Shown here piece by piece: positions 28,506 through 40,612 of a DNA stretch of 64,000 bases. The DNA is from Marivirga arenosa (GTDB taxonomy: Bacteria > Bacteroidota > Bacteroidia > Cytophagales > Cyclobacteriaceae), in the NCBI RefSeq assembly GCF_030503875.2, contig NZ_CP129968.2, positions 496,001 through 560,000 of the forward strand, given 5' to 3'. Every line of letters begins with the position of its first letter. Position 1 is the first letter of the stretch. The notes under the pieces were generated by a model. That model did no database searches. It was given only the letters and a program-made list of their open reading frames with translations, and was not told the DNA's origin. The position numbers and the translations under genes were made by a program.

Positions 28506-29174
28506 ATGGCGGAGCAAAAGAAAGAGGGAAATACTTACGAAACACTAAAAGCTTTATACTACTCAGGAAAGGTTAAACCTTCATTGCATAAGATTTTAGC
28601 AGCATTGGAGGAGGATCCAAATAATGTAGATATGGTCTTGTTAGCGTGTGAAGTATTAGAGAGAGCAAAGGATTTTGATCAATTATCCTCTTACGCAGAT
28701 ACTGTAAAAAAGCTAGCCCCTAAATCTCCTGAAGGCTTCTACTATAAAGGAATTGCACTTCAATTTGTAAAAGGGAAAGAGCAAGAAGCTTTAAAAAACT
28801 TTAATGAGGCTTTAGAAATTGACCCTGATAATTTACTGTGTCTTAAAAGTAAAGCGACTACCCACTTACTATTATTTAAGGATTTTGACTTACCGATTAA
28901 GTTTGCCGATAAGCATAGAGTAAAAGCTGAAACTTGCTTGTTAAAAGTGATTGACTTGGTTGAGAATAAAGAAGATGCAACCTACCTAGAGCTTTATATA
29001 TTAGCAGAAGTTAATATGATGGTAGAACAAGCATTGAATGCTAAGATGGCCTACCTGAAAGCTGTTAATGCCTATGAGGAGGCTGAACCTGAAAACCAAA
29101 ATAAAAATATCTATAAAGATATGGTAAGGGCTCAGAAGAAATGCATTAAGCAATTAGAGAAGTTTACTGAGTAA
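28506..29174 (+). CDS. Tetratricopeptide-repeat protein
   Basis: A 222-residue soluble, all-helical protein with TPR motifs (for example PEGFYYKGIALQFVKGKEQE followed by ALKNFNEALEIDPDN). The start is placed at ATG 28506; an upstream TTG at 28482 adds eight residues and is less likely given the promoter. Strongly expressed-looking promoter upstream. No enzyme signature; probably a scaffold or assembly factor. It converges on lspA. Confidence 0.82.
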   Translation: MAEQKKEGNTYETLKALYYSGKVKPSLHKILAALEEDPNNVDMVLLACEVLERAKDFDQLSSYADTVKKLAPKSPEGFYYKGIALQFVKGKEQEALKNFNEALEIDPDNLLCLKSKATTHLLLFKDFDLPIKFADKHRVKAETCLLKVIDLVENKEDATYLELYILAEVNMMVEQALNAKMAYLKAVNAYEEAEPENQNKNIYKDMVRAQKKCIKQLEKFTE

Positions 29175-29210
29175 TGATTAATTACTAATTCTTAATTAGT
29201 AATTAATCAT
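29174..29210. terminator. Perfect 17-bp inverted repeat between convergent genes
   Basis: ATGATTAATTACTAATT, a CTT loop and AATTAGTAATTAATCAT form a perfect AT-only stem apart from two G-C pairs, between the convergent TPR and lspA genes. It probably acts as a bidirectional terminator, though it lacks a GC-rich stem. Confidence 0.55.
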
Positions 29211-29234
29211 TGAAGACTAAAAATAAACTACTAT

Positions 29235-29831
29235 TTAGCTTACTGTTTCTTGTTTCACCGCCTTAAAAAATTTCTTTTGGAAGATTAAGATAACGGCTAC
29301 ACCGCAGAATATACTAGCATCAGCTACATTGAAAATCGGCCATAATGAGATGTAATCACCTCCCCAGAGTGGAACCCAATCGGCAACTCTACCCTCCCAG
29401 ATGTCAACGTAGAACATATCTACTACCTGACCATGAAACCAGGGTGAGATAGCATTGTACGGTGCATTGTCTAACCACACACCATAGAAGATACTATCAA
29501 TCAAATTACCGATAGCGCCTGCTAGAACTGCCGCTATGCTCCATAATACGCCTGGATGAGTTTTTTCTTTTGCCAATTTATATAAGTAGTAACCAATGAA
29601 GAACATGGCTACTAATCTGAAAAGACTTAATCCTAATTTACCGTATTCAGAACCAAATTGCATCCCGAAAGCCATTCCAGGATTTAGTGTATAATACAAC
29701 TTAAACCAATCGCCAAAAACTTCAATTTGCCCTGCAACGCCCATTTCCATATTGAAATGAACCCAAAGCTTAACTACTTGGTCGAGGGCGATTATAAATA
29801 ATGTTAATAAAAAATATTTTGCGTATTTCAC
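29235..29831 (-). CDS. lspA: Lipoprotein signal peptidase (SPase II)
   Basis: A 198-residue inner-membrane aspartic peptidase that cleaves lipoprotein signal peptides. Four transmembrane helices, with the conserved LNPGMAFG, GAIGNLIDSIFYG (catalytic Asp near 112) and FNVADASIFCG (catalytic Asp near 173). Longer than the usual 160-170 residues because of a periplasmic insertion between the two Asp motifs (about 120-160), as in other Bacteroidetes. It lies two bases after ileS; ileS-lspA is also a conserved pair in other bacteria. Confidence 0.95.
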   Translation of the reverse strand: MKYAKYFLLTLFIIALDQVVKLWVHFNMEMGVAGQIEVFGDWFKLYYTLNPGMAFGMQFGSEYGKLGLSLFRLVAMFFIGYYLYKLAKEKTHPGVLWSIAAVLAGAIGNLIDSIFYGVWLDNAPYNAISPWFHGQVVDMFYVDIWEGRVADWVPLWGGDYISLWPIFNVADASIFCGVAVILIFQKKFFKAVKQETVS

Positions 29832-29833
29832 TT

Positions 29834-32800
29834 TTATTGGTTTTTCACCACAACAGACAACTCAACTGTTAAATCATCTATTTCTAGTTCTGTGGTTTCG
29901 GTTAAATTATCAGCCAAATCTAATGAAACTGCTTGAGTTTCGGAACAAATGTAGTCTTTGTTTTGAGATATAGCAGTGTCCACTAAATCATTACCTTGCT
30001 TAACGGCAACGGCAATCTTATCTTGTACCTCCAAGCCTTTTTCTTTTCTTAGGTTTTGAATACGATTCACTAGATCTCTTGCAAAGCCTTCTCTTCTTAG
30101 ATCATCGTCAATACTGATATCCAAAGCAACTGTGATACCTGCTTCAGAAGCTACAGACCAACCCGGTATGTCCTGAGACGTAATTTCTACATCCTCTAAT
30201 TTAAGGGTATGCTTTTCACCATCAACTTCAATTTCAAAAGCATCATTCTTCTCAATCTCTGCGATTTCGTCTTGCCCCCATTGATTGATAATTTGGGAAA
30301 CCGCTTTCATTTTAGGGCCAAAATGCTGACCTAATTTTCTGAAGTTTGGCTTTACATTTTTTACTAACACACCAGAAGCATCATCTATATATTCAATAGA
30401 TTTCACATTCACCTCTGAGATAATTAAATCCTCAACAGCTTCAATTTGGTGCTTCGTTTTTTCATTTAAAACCGGCACTAATATTTTATGTAAAGGCTGT
30501 CTCACCTTAATTTTTTGTGCCTTCCGGATTGAGTGTGTTAAAGAAGATATATGTTGAGCTAAATACATACGCTCTTCCAAATCTTTATCGATTACACTTT
30601 CATCTGCTTGAGGGAAGTTCACTAAATGCACTGATTCTTCAGACATTCTTCCGCTTACTTTATTCAAGCTTTGGAATAAGTTGTCCATATAGAATGGAGC
30701 AATTGGTGCACTCAAAATAGCGATGCTTTCTAAACACTCATAAAGTGATTGGTAAGCCGCTTTCTTATCCTCATTATATTCACCTTTCCAGAATCGTTTA
30801 CGGTTCAAACGTACATACCAGTTACTCACATCATCCTGAACGAAGTCCTGTATAAGTCTGGCAGCTCTTGTCGGCTCATAATCATCATAAGCAGCATCTA
30901 CCGCTTTTTTCAATGAATTAAGTTTTGATAATATCCAACGATCACTTTCTGTACGCTTTTCTAATGGAATGCTTTCACCTTCAAAAGTAAAGCCATCCAA
31001 ATTCGCATAAAGTGCAAAGAAATTGTAGGTGTTTTGAAGTGTACCAAAGAACTTACGCTGTACTTCTTCTACACCTTGTAAGTTGAATTTTAAGTTGTCC
31101 CATGGGTTTGCGTTGCTGATCATATACCAGCGAGTTGCATCTGGGCCATATTTTTTTAAGGTTTCGAATGGATTAATGGCATTGCCTAAACGCTTAGACA
31201 TTTTGTTACCATCTTTATCCAAAACTAATCCATTTGCAATTACATTTTTGTAAGCTACAGAATCAAATAGCATTCCTGCAATGGCATGAAGTGTAAAGAA
31301 CCAACCTCTAGTTTGGTCAACACCTTCTGCTATGAAATCTGCAGGATAGTTTTTATCAAATATCTCTTTGTTTTCAAATGGATAATGCCATTGAGCATAT
31401 GGCATAGCACCTGAATCAAACCAAACATCAATCAAATCTGGTTCACGGAACATTTTTTGACCTGATTCACTCACTAAAACTACATCATCAACATATGGGC
31501 GGTGTAAATCGAAGTCTTCAGCAATTTGCTCCTTCATAAAGCCAGCCTCAACAGATTTGGCTACTTCACTTCTTAATTCCTCAAGTGAACCAATACATTT
31601 TTCTTCTTTTCTATCTTCAGTTACCCAAATCGGTAAAGGAGTTCCCCAGTATCTTGAGCGGCTTAAATTCCAGTCTACAAGATTTTCCAGCCAATTACCA
31701 AAACGACCTTCTCCTGTGGAGGCTGGTTTCCAATTGATGGTTTTATTTAATTCCACCAATCGATCCTTCATGGCTGTAGTTTTAATAAACCAAGAATCTA
31801 ATGGATAATATAAAATAGGCTTATCAGTTCTCCAGCAATGCGGGTAAGAGTGCTCGTATTTTTCTACCTTAAAAGCTTTGTTATCTTCTTTAAGCTTGAT
31901 GGCTATTAAAACATCTGTAGGCTTGAAGTCAGGGTCTTTACGAGTTTCATCATCATAATATTCCTCCTTCACAAATCGACCTGCAAAATCTGTTACTTCA
32001 GTAACAAATTTACCTTGCTTATCTACTAAAGGCATTTCTTTGCCTTGCTCGTCTTTTACTAATACTGCCGGAACATTATTTTGCTGTGCTACTCTAAAGT
32101 CATCAGCACCAAAAACAGAAGCAGTATGAACTATACCCGTACCATCATCAGTCGTAACAAAATCACCTGGGATTACTCGGAAAGCATTTTTTTCTAAGTC
32201 TTCGCTCGTTACATAATCCATTAGTTGCTCGTAACGAGTTTCTACTAAATCTTTACCTTTGAAAGTTTGAGAAATTTCAAATGGAATTAACTTATCACCT
32301 TCTTTATAATCTTCAAGTTTCAAGTCTTTCGCTTTCGCTTTGAAATGACTATTCACAAGGTCTTTTGCTAATACAACTGAAACAGGCTTATATGTATATT
32401 GATTAAAGGTTTTAACCTTTACATATTCTATTTTTTCTCCTACTGCTAAAGCACAGTTTGAAGGTAAAGTCCAAGGAGTAGTAGTCCAAGCAATGAAACG
32501 AACATCTTCATTATCATCTTCAAAAAGGAAAGCAGATTTTTCATCTTTCTTTACTTTGAATTGAGCAGTAATTGAAGTGTCTTTTACATCTCTGTAGCAG
32601 CCTGGTTGATTTAATTCATGTGAACTTAATCCTGTACCAGCTGCTGGGGAGAATGGCTGAACCGTATAACCTTTATATAATAAATCTTTATCGTAGAATT
32701 TCTTTAGCAAGTGCCAAAGTGTTTCCATGTATTTGCGGTCAAATGTGATATATGGATCATCAAGATCAACCCAATAGCCCATTTTACGAGTAAGCTCATC

Positions 32801-33196
32801 CCACTCGCCTTTGAATTTCATAACCGCTTTACGGCATCTGTCATTATATTCTGCTACAGATATCTTTTTCCCAATATCTTCTTTCGTGATGCCTAATTCC
32901 TTTTCTACTTGAAGCTCTACTGGTAAACCATGAGTATCCCAACCTCCTTTTCTTTTGACCTGAAATCCTTTTAGGGTTTTATATCGGCAGAAAATATCTT
33001 TTACCGCACGAGCCATTACGTGATGAATACCAGGAGTACCATTTGCAGAGGGCGGTCCTTCATAAAAAGTGAAAGTAGGATTCCCTTCTCGGGTACTCAT
33101 CGATTTTTGGAAGATATCATTCTCATTCCAAAATTCTAATACTTCATCTGCCAGCTCGGCATAGTTTAGGTTTTTGTATTCTTTGTATTGACCCAT
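29834..33196 (-). CDS. ileS: Isoleucyl-tRNA synthetase, type 2-like with GxHH motif
   Basis: A 1120-residue class I synthetase that charges tRNA-Ile. After GPPSANGTP the signature usually written HxGH reads GIHH (G56-I57-H58-H59). GWDTHGLPVE and the editing (CP1) domain follow, and the second signature is KMSKR (665-669). Length, the KMSKR variant and the lack of an obvious C-terminal zinc cluster fit the eukaryote-like IleRS2 clade. IleRS2 enzymes tolerate mupirocin, and the GxHH swap has been reported to give hyper-resistance, so this host is predicted to be highly mupirocin-resistant. Middle gene of an RND exporter-ileS-lspA operon. Confidence 0.96.
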   Translation of the reverse strand: MGQYKEYKNLNYAELADEVLEFWNENDIFQKSMSTREGNPTFTFYEGPPSANGTPGIHHVMARAVKDIFCRYKTLKGFQVKRKGGWDTHGLPVELQVEKELGITKEDIGKKISVAEYNDRCRKAVMKFKGEWDELTRKMGYWVDLDDPYITFDRKYMETLWHLLKKFYDKDLLYKGYTVQPFSPAAGTGLSSHELNQPGCYRDVKDTSITAQFKVKKDEKSAFLFEDDNEDVRFIAWTTTPWTLPSNCALAVGEKIEYVKVKTFNQYTYKPVSVVLAKDLVNSHFKAKAKDLKLEDYKEGDKLIPFEISQTFKGKDLVETRYEQLMDYVTSEDLEKNAFRVIPGDFVTTDDGTGIVHTASVFGADDFRVAQQNNVPAVLVKDEQGKEMPLVDKQGKFVTEVTDFAGRFVKEEYYDDETRKDPDFKPTDVLIAIKLKEDNKAFKVEKYEHSYPHCWRTDKPILYYPLDSWFIKTTAMKDRLVELNKTINWKPASTGEGRFGNWLENLVDWNLSRSRYWGTPLPIWVTEDRKEEKCIGSLEELRSEVAKSVEAGFMKEQIAEDFDLHRPYVDDVVLVSESGQKMFREPDLIDVWFDSGAMPYAQWHYPFENKEIFDKNYPADFIAEGVDQTRGWFFTLHAIAGMLFDSVAYKNVIANGLVLDKDGNKMSKRLGNAINPFETLKKYGPDATRWYMISNANPWDNLKFNLQGVEEVQRKFFGTLQNTYNFFALYANLDGFTFEGESIPLEKRTESDRWILSKLNSLKKAVDAAYDDYEPTRAARLIQDFVQDDVSNWYVRLNRKRFWKGEYNEDKKAAYQSLYECLESIAILSAPIAPFYMDNLFQSLNKVSGRMSEESVHLVNFPQADESVIDKDLEERMYLAQHISSLTHSIRKAQKIKVRQPLHKILVPVLNEKTKHQIEAVEDLIISEVNVKSIEYIDDASGVLVKNVKPNFRKLGQHFGPKMKAVSQIINQWGQDEIAEIEKNDAFEIEVDGEKHTLKLEDVEITSQDIPGWSVASEAGITVALDISIDDDLRREGFARDLVNRIQNLRKEKGLEVQDKIAVAVKQGNDLVDTAISQNKDYICSETQAVSLDLADNLTETTELEIDDLTVELSVVVKNQ

Positions 33197-33198
33197 TT

Positions 33199-35637
33199 TT
33201 ATGATTTTTTCTGCTCCTCAGGCTTAAAAGGAACTTTAGGTTCAGCTTTTTTAATTCTTGATAAATTAATTTCTTCGTCTTCTTCTTCTAAGTAGAAGTC
33301 TTCGTCATATTGCTCGATCAATGGATGACTTAATTTATTACGCTTGCCATCATCAAAAGTAAGCAATAGAGAAGGTAATACTAATAAGTTAGTGAACATT
33401 GCTACCAATAAGGTAGTGGAGGTTAAAGCTCCCAAAGCAACTGTGCCTCCAAAACTTGAGGTTACAAAAATAATAAAGCCTGCAAAAAGCACAATAGAAG
33501 TGTAAATCATACTCTTTCCGGTCTCTTTTAATGTTTTAGTAACTGCTAATGGTACAAAGAAATTATTAGCGAATAATTCTTGTCTATACTTGGCTAAAAA
33601 GTGAATAGTATCATCCACTGAAATACCAAAGGCAATGCTAAATACTAATACAGTACTTGGCTTCAGAGGCACCCCTAAATAACCCATTAAACCTCCTGTA
33701 ATTACTAATGGAATAACATTTGGGATGATAGAAATAATGATCATTCGTATGTTTTGGAATAAAATACCCATCACCAATGCTATAATTAAGAAGGCAATGA
33801 GAAGACTTAATCTTAAATTTTCAACTAAATATTCGTTTCCTTTAATGAATATTGGAGTGGTTCCAGTGATGGAGATATCGAAATCCTCTCCTTCAAAAAT
33901 TTCATTCATTCTAGGTTTAATAGAATTTTCGATTAGAGTATTCATTTTATCAGATCCAATATCAGCAATTTTTAAAGATACCCTCATGGATGATAAATCT
34001 TCATTAGTAAAGCTTTCTAAAACGGATACATTTTCTTCATCCTGTTGTAGATAACGCATAATGAAATTATAGTCACGCGAATTAGGCAAAGCATAAAAGG
34101 AAGGGTTTCCATTATAATAAGCTTGCCTTGTTGCTTTAACCATACTAACTACCGAAATAGGCTGGCTGATTGCTGGGATGCTATCTAAAAATTCTTCAAA
34201 CTCATTTACTTTTCTTAAGGTAGTTCTTTGAATTATACCTCGTTTTTTCTTGGTGTCAATTACAATTTCAAGTGGCATGATCCCACTAAAATTATCCTCG
34301 AAGAATCGAAGGTCAGTAATAGTTTTGCCGTCTTTAGGTAAGTCATCAACCATATGGCTAATTGAGTTCAACTTAAAGCCTCCAACTATAGCTAAGCTCA
34401 CAATAACTATAGTGGCAATATAAATAACACTTCTGTTGTAATGAACGGTCTTGTTTAACCAAGTTAAAACAAAATCTGTCATTTTGAAATTCATATGCTT
34501 CAGTTGCTTTCTACCGGGTTCTGGTAGGTATGAAAACACTGCAGGAATCAAAATGATACTGACAATAAAAGTAGCAAAGATGTTGACACCTGCTACTATA
34601 CCGAATTCCTCTAATAGTTTAATTTCTGTAAAAGTAAGTACTAAGAAACCTACCGCAGTTGTGAAATTAGTAATTAAGGTTACTATCCCAATTTTCCGAG
34701 TGATCGTACTTATAGCTTTTATTTTATTACCATGCTCTTCAAATTCTTGATGGTATTTATTGAGTAAATAGATACTGTTTGGAATTCCAATGACCACAAT
34801 AATGGTCGGGATTAAGCTGGTTAATATGGTGACTTTATACCCTAATAAATCTAGTGTTCCTACTGACCAAATTACTACCGAGAAAATTACCAATAACGGG
34901 AATAAAACAGCATCCCATGAACGGAAGAAAGCTAATAATATTAAGGCTGTAACAATTACAGATAATATCAATAACTGAATAATCTCCTGCCTAACTTTGG
35001 TCATCATAGTAGACCGTACAAAAGGTAAGCCTGCGTAATGAAGCTCAATTCCTGTTTTTTCTTCAAAGGCATCACCTAGTTGAGTGATGTCTGACATTAA
35101 TCTTAATCTGTCGGGCGAATTAAAGATTTCCTCATCTAAGGTAATGATTACGGCTGTTGCCCCATTTTCAGAATTTAGCAACTGGGAAGAAAAGAATTTC
35201 TGATCTTTTATTTCTTGCAACAAACTATCAAGAGTTTCCTGATCTTCGGGTAAATTGGTGATTAAAGGCTGCATTTCGAATTTTCTTTCTTGAGAATTCT
35301 TTTGCAGTTTTTGAAGATTAGCAATTGAAAGTAAATTATTTACACCTTTTATATCTTTTACTGCTTCGGCAAAGTATTGAAGTCTGGCAAAATTTTGTGG
35401 GGTATATAAAGCACTGTCTTTAATACCTATTGCCAATATATTATCATCCACTCCGAATTCTTTTTCAAAATTCTGCAGCGTTTTATAATCTTCATCTGTT
35501 TCGGGTACCAATTTTGCTAAGTCATAATCTAACTCAACATTACGGGCACGGTATCCCATAAAGGCAGTTATTAAAGCCAAAATTATGATTAATGGCAGCC
35601 TGTATTTTATTACGTTATGCGCTAGTTTTGTCCACAT
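33199..35637 (-). CDS. RND/MMPL family membrane transporter
   Basis: About 812 residues with twelve transmembrane helices arranged as two homologous halves, each with a large periplasmic loop, and the cytoplasmic motif GIPNSIYLLNKYHQE in the first half and GISVDDTIHFLAKYRQE in the second. This fits the MMPL/patched-like branch (lipid or hopanoid export). The start is ATG 35637 (MWTKLAHN) because a promoter box at 35654-35661 puts transcription start next to the more distal TTG at 35649. It ends two bases before ileS. Acidic/basic C-terminal tail (EEEDEEINL). Confidence 0.88.
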   Translation of the reverse strand: MWTKLAHNVIKYRLPLIIILALITAFMGYRARNVELDYDLAKLVPETDEDYKTLQNFEKEFGVDDNILAIGIKDSALYTPQNFARLQYFAEAVKDIKGVNNLLSIANLQKLQKNSQERKFEMQPLITNLPEDQETLDSLLQEIKDQKFFSSQLLNSENGATAVIITLDEEIFNSPDRLRLMSDITQLGDAFEEKTGIELHYAGLPFVRSTMMTKVRQEIIQLLILSVIVTALILLAFFRSWDAVLFPLLVIFSVVIWSVGTLDLLGYKVTILTSLIPTIIVVIGIPNSIYLLNKYHQEFEEHGNKIKAISTITRKIGIVTLITNFTTAVGFLVLTFTEIKLLEEFGIVAGVNIFATFIVSIILIPAVFSYLPEPGRKQLKHMNFKMTDFVLTWLNKTVHYNRSVIYIATIVIVSLAIVGGFKLNSISHMVDDLPKDGKTITDLRFFEDNFSGIMPLEIVIDTKKKRGIIQRTTLRKVNEFEEFLDSIPAISQPISVVSMVKATRQAYYNGNPSFYALPNSRDYNFIMRYLQQDEENVSVLESFTNEDLSSMRVSLKIADIGSDKMNTLIENSIKPRMNEIFEGEDFDISITGTTPIFIKGNEYLVENLRLSLLIAFLIIALVMGILFQNIRMIIISIIPNVIPLVITGGLMGYLGVPLKPSTVLVFSIAFGISVDDTIHFLAKYRQELFANNFFVPLAVTKTLKETGKSMIYTSIVLFAGFIIFVTSSFGGTVALGALTSTTLLVAMFTNLLVLPSLLLTFDDGKRNKLSHPLIEQYDEDFYLEEEDEEINLSRIKKAEPKVPFKPEEQKKS

Positions 35638-35653
35638 ATTTTTAAGCAAGCCA

Positions 35654-35661
35654 CAAAGGTA
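35654..35661 (-). promoter_or_regulatory. Putative -7 element for the RND-ileS-lspA operon
   Basis: Minus-strand TACCTTTG matches TAnnTTTG; predicted start near 35648, a leader of about 11 bases before ATG 35637. No clear -33 match. Confidence 0.5.
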
Positions 35662-35793
35662 ATGATTTTTCTAGTCGAGACACTTCTAAAACCATGCTTT
35701 TCGGCTTCAATGTAGTATTTTTATGAATTTTACTTGTTGTTTGTAAAACTACTTGACGAAGAGAGTGTTTAATAGTTCTATAAAATCAAAATT

Positions 35794-36921
35794 TTGGATA
35801 AAAAGAAGAATCAAGTAATTGTTGTAGGAGGTGGCCTTGCGGGTTTGATATCTTCTATATGTCTGCAAAGAACAGGAATTCAAGCATGTCTTATTGAAAA
35901 GAAGCAATATCCTTTTCATAGAGTGTGTGGAGAATATATTTCTAAAGAAGTAGCACCTTTCTTAAAACGATTAAATCTATATCCTGAGCATTTAAATCCT
36001 TCAGAATTAACACATTTCAATTTATCAGATATAAAAGGTAATGTGGCAAAAGTTGATTTACCATTGGGTGGATTTGGAGTTAGTAGATATGCTTTTGATG
36101 AATTTCTATATGAAAAGGCATTAGAATGTGGGGTAGAAATATTTACAAATACTGAAGTTACTGATATTCAATTCAAGAATGATGTATTTACGGTTCATCT
36201 GAAAACTGGTAATAGTTTACAGGCTGAGTTTGTGATTAATGCCTATGGTAAGAGATCAAAATTAGACAAAGAATTTAATCGAAACTTTATTAAAAAGCGC
36301 TCACCTTTTATGGGTGTTAAATATCATGCGAAGGTAGATTTTCCTAAAGATGTAATCGGTTTGTATAACTTTAAAGGGGGATATTGTGGTGTAAGTCATG
36401 TAGAAGGTAATACTGTGAACATTTGCTATTTAACCAAAAGAGAAAATCTTAAAAAGCACAAATCCATAGCGGATATGGAAAAAGAATTTCTTTTCGAAAA
36501 CCCGATTTTAAAAGAAATTTTTGAGGGTTCAGTCTTTTTGTTTGATAAGCCAGAGGTAATCAATGAAATTTCTTTCGAACAAAAATCAACAATCGAAAAC
36601 CATATGCTGATGACCGGAGATACTGCAGGATTAATCACTCCACTATGCGGCAACGGGATGGCCATGGCAATTCATAGCGGATATTTGGCAAGTTGTTCTA
36701 TCATCAAATTTTATAATAGTAGTGAAAACAGAAGGAAAAAGATTGAAACTGATTATAGAAAAAATTGGGAAAAGAATTTTTCAAATCGGCTGTGGGTGGG
36801 TCGTAAAACTCAGAATCTTTTTGGTAATCAATTCAGATCTTCTTTGGCTATCAAGTTTGTAAAAGCATTTCCTCTTTTAGCTAAAAAGCTGATCCAACAA
36901 ACTCATGGAGAAGTTTTTTGA
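35794..36921 (+). CDS. FAD-dependent oxidoreductase, geranylgeranyl-reductase-like
   Basis: A 375-residue flavoprotein of the PHBH/geranylgeranyl reductase group. The FAD-binding GxGxxG is VVGGGLAGL near 10-18, preceded by an N-terminal Lys/Asn stretch; VCGEYISKE (about 47-55), VINAYGKRSKLD and MTGDTAGLITPLCGNGMAMA (GD motif region) complete the FAD fold. It begins with TTG at 35794; no in-frame ATG lies before the Rossmann motif, so a TTG start is required. Monocistronic between the divergent RND operon and the GH97 gene. Substrate is unknown; a lipid or aromatic substrate is plausible. Confidence 0.87.
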   Translation: MDKKKNQVIVVGGGLAGLISSICLQRTGIQACLIEKKQYPFHRVCGEYISKEVAPFLKRLNLYPEHLNPSELTHFNLSDIKGNVAKVDLPLGGFGVSRYAFDEFLYEKALECGVEIFTNTEVTDIQFKNDVFTVHLKTGNSLQAEFVINAYGKRSKLDKEFNRNFIKKRSPFMGVKYHAKVDFPKDVIGLYNFKGGYCGVSHVEGNTVNICYLTKRENLKKHKSIADMEKEFLFENPILKEIFEGSVFLFDKPEVINEISFEQKSTIENHMLMTGDTAGLITPLCGNGMAMAIHSGYLASCSIIKFYNSSENRRKKIETDYRKNWEKNFSNRLWVGRKTQNLFGNQFRSSLAIKFVKAFPLLAKKLIQQTHGEVF

Positions 36922-36984
36922 CATGTTTCCATTCTGCTTAGTGTAAAAAATACACTTAATGCTTTTAGACAGCATTTCATTTGT

Positions 36985-39150
<2,166 letters not shown>

Positions 39151-39171
39151 GAGTGTAGATTTAAGTTGAGT

Positions 39172-39201
39172 AAAGGCCTTTTCGTAATTGAAAAGGCTTT
39201 T
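39172..39201. terminator. Terminator between convergent GH97 and beta-helix genes
   Basis: A 12-bp stem (one G-T pair) built on GCCTTTTC/GAAAAGGC with a GTAATT loop, followed by T-run on the plus strand and flanked by A-run on the left, so it can end transcripts from both sides. Confidence 0.85.
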
Positions 39202-39220
39202 TTATTTCACATTTTGAATA

Positions 39221-40612
39221 TTATTCTTCAATAAATTCATAAGCTCCTATGTCAGGAGCATCATCCCTTTTTGTGCCGATTACATCTTGATTAATTTCAG
39301 TATCTAATGCAGCGCCAATTGCTGGAGAAATTGGAGTAAGACGAAAATCGTCATTATTAGGCTCAACAAATTCCGGGTCTTGATTTTGAATAGAATTATT
39401 ATCTAATCCTTCAATGCCTGAACGCACCAAGTTATGAGAAAAGGACAATTTTAAGTTGCCTGGGTTTTGCTCAAAAAACTGAATTTCATCTGCTATTCTG
39501 CCATAGATAATAGTATTCAAAAGTTGTACTTCCAAAGGAGCTAAAATCTGGTTTTCATTATTATCCACAGCTAAATCAGAAAATAAAGCAGCAGGATCTT
39601 CCCTTGCAGTATTGAAGTAGTTTGCAATGGTGCAATGCGTATAATATGCGCTGCCTCCCCCAGTATGCGATACAGTGCTTGATGCGGTATTATAAAAAAC
39701 GGAATTAGTAGCTGCAAAATCGCTATTAAGTGAGATTACAGATGAAATGGCCATATTACCAACAAAACAATTCTCCATATAAACATCCGCTTCATTATCA
39801 GGATTGAATACATTTAAGTTCAATCCAAAAAGTGCGTTTTTAATGCTAGTGTATTTGAAATAATTATTAGTGCTATTTCCTAAAAACACAATGCCTCCCC
39901 ATTGTCCTGCGGAACTTGCAAAAGGTTCATCTAATCTGTCATTAGTGAATAATACACTGGAATCAGCTGTTCCTTCAACTTGAATGGTTCCATCAATAAC
40001 TAGAAAGGTTTCAGTTGCACTGTAAATTTTAGTGCCTGCTTCAATATTTAAAATGCAGGCAGAATCAAGTAGGATAGTGCCCGATAAAACATAGGGCTTT
40101 TCATTAGTCCATCGGCTATTACAAGTTAAGGTGCTGTCACTTAAATAATTTGCATTCTGACCCCAGGCCTCAAATACTACAGATTGACTATTTTCTTGAT
40201 TGACTACTTCCAGATAATCTCTTATCACAAATGGATTATTCTCATCACTTTGATCAATATTTGCGGACACTAATAGTAATAAGCTATCTTTTGGTAATAA
40301 TAGTTGATCTGAAAAAGTTGAACCGGTTCTACCATTCAATGTCAATTGAAAATCGTCTGTTTGATTTCTTAATCCAATTGAAGAAATATTAATAGCCTTA
40401 TTTGAAGGATTAATTATTTTTAGACGCTTGGTAATACTCAAACGTTCAGCAAATAAAGTATCAAATTGAAGTGTATCAGTAGAAAAAGTTAAGTTTATTG
40501 CCTCAGATGTTGGTTCTGGTTCATAGGAACAGAAAGAAAAAGTGAGGATACAAAAACTACAAATCGCTATGAAAACGGCCTTATTGATCCGTTTCGTCCA
40601 TTTTGCTGGCAT
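39221..40612 (-). CDS. Lipoprotein with right-handed beta-helix repeats
   Basis: About 463 residues. Start ATG 40612 gives a basic N-region and hydrophobic core ending in a lipobox (CSFCILTFSFCSYEPE, Cys as lipid site); the longer frame from ATG 40657 would run much further into prfA. A first domain (to about 150) is Ig-like (LKIINPSNKAINISSIGL). Residues 180-430 look like a parallel beta-helix: ILNIEAGTKIYSATETFLVI, GQWGGIVFLGNS, FKYTSIKNALFG, ENCFVG, NTIIYG. A final IGAYEF motif is frequent in such proteins. Overlaps prfA by 32 bp, so it is co-transcribed with it. Function unknown. Confidence 0.8.
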   Translation of the reverse strand: MPAKWTKRINKAVFIAICSFCILTFSFCSYEPEPTSEAINLTFSTDTLQFDTLFAERLSITKRLKIINPSNKAINISSIGLRNQTDDFQLTLNGRTGSTFSDQLLLPKDSLLLLVSANIDQSDENNPFVIRDYLEVVNQENSQSVVFEAWGQNANYLSDSTLTCNSRWTNEKPYVLSGTILLDSACILNIEAGTKIYSATETFLVIDGTIQVEGTADSSVLFTNDRLDEPFASSAGQWGGIVFLGNSTNNYFKYTSIKNALFGLNLNVFNPDNEADVYMENCFVGNMAISSVISLNSDFAATNSVFYNTASSTVSHTGGGSAYYTHCTIANYFNTAREDPAALFSDLAVDNNENQILAPLEVQLLNTIIYGRIADEIQFFEQNPGNLKLSFSHNLVRSGIEGLDNNSIQNQDPEFVEPNNDDFRLTPISPAIGAALDTEINQDVIGTKRDDAPDIGAYEFIEE

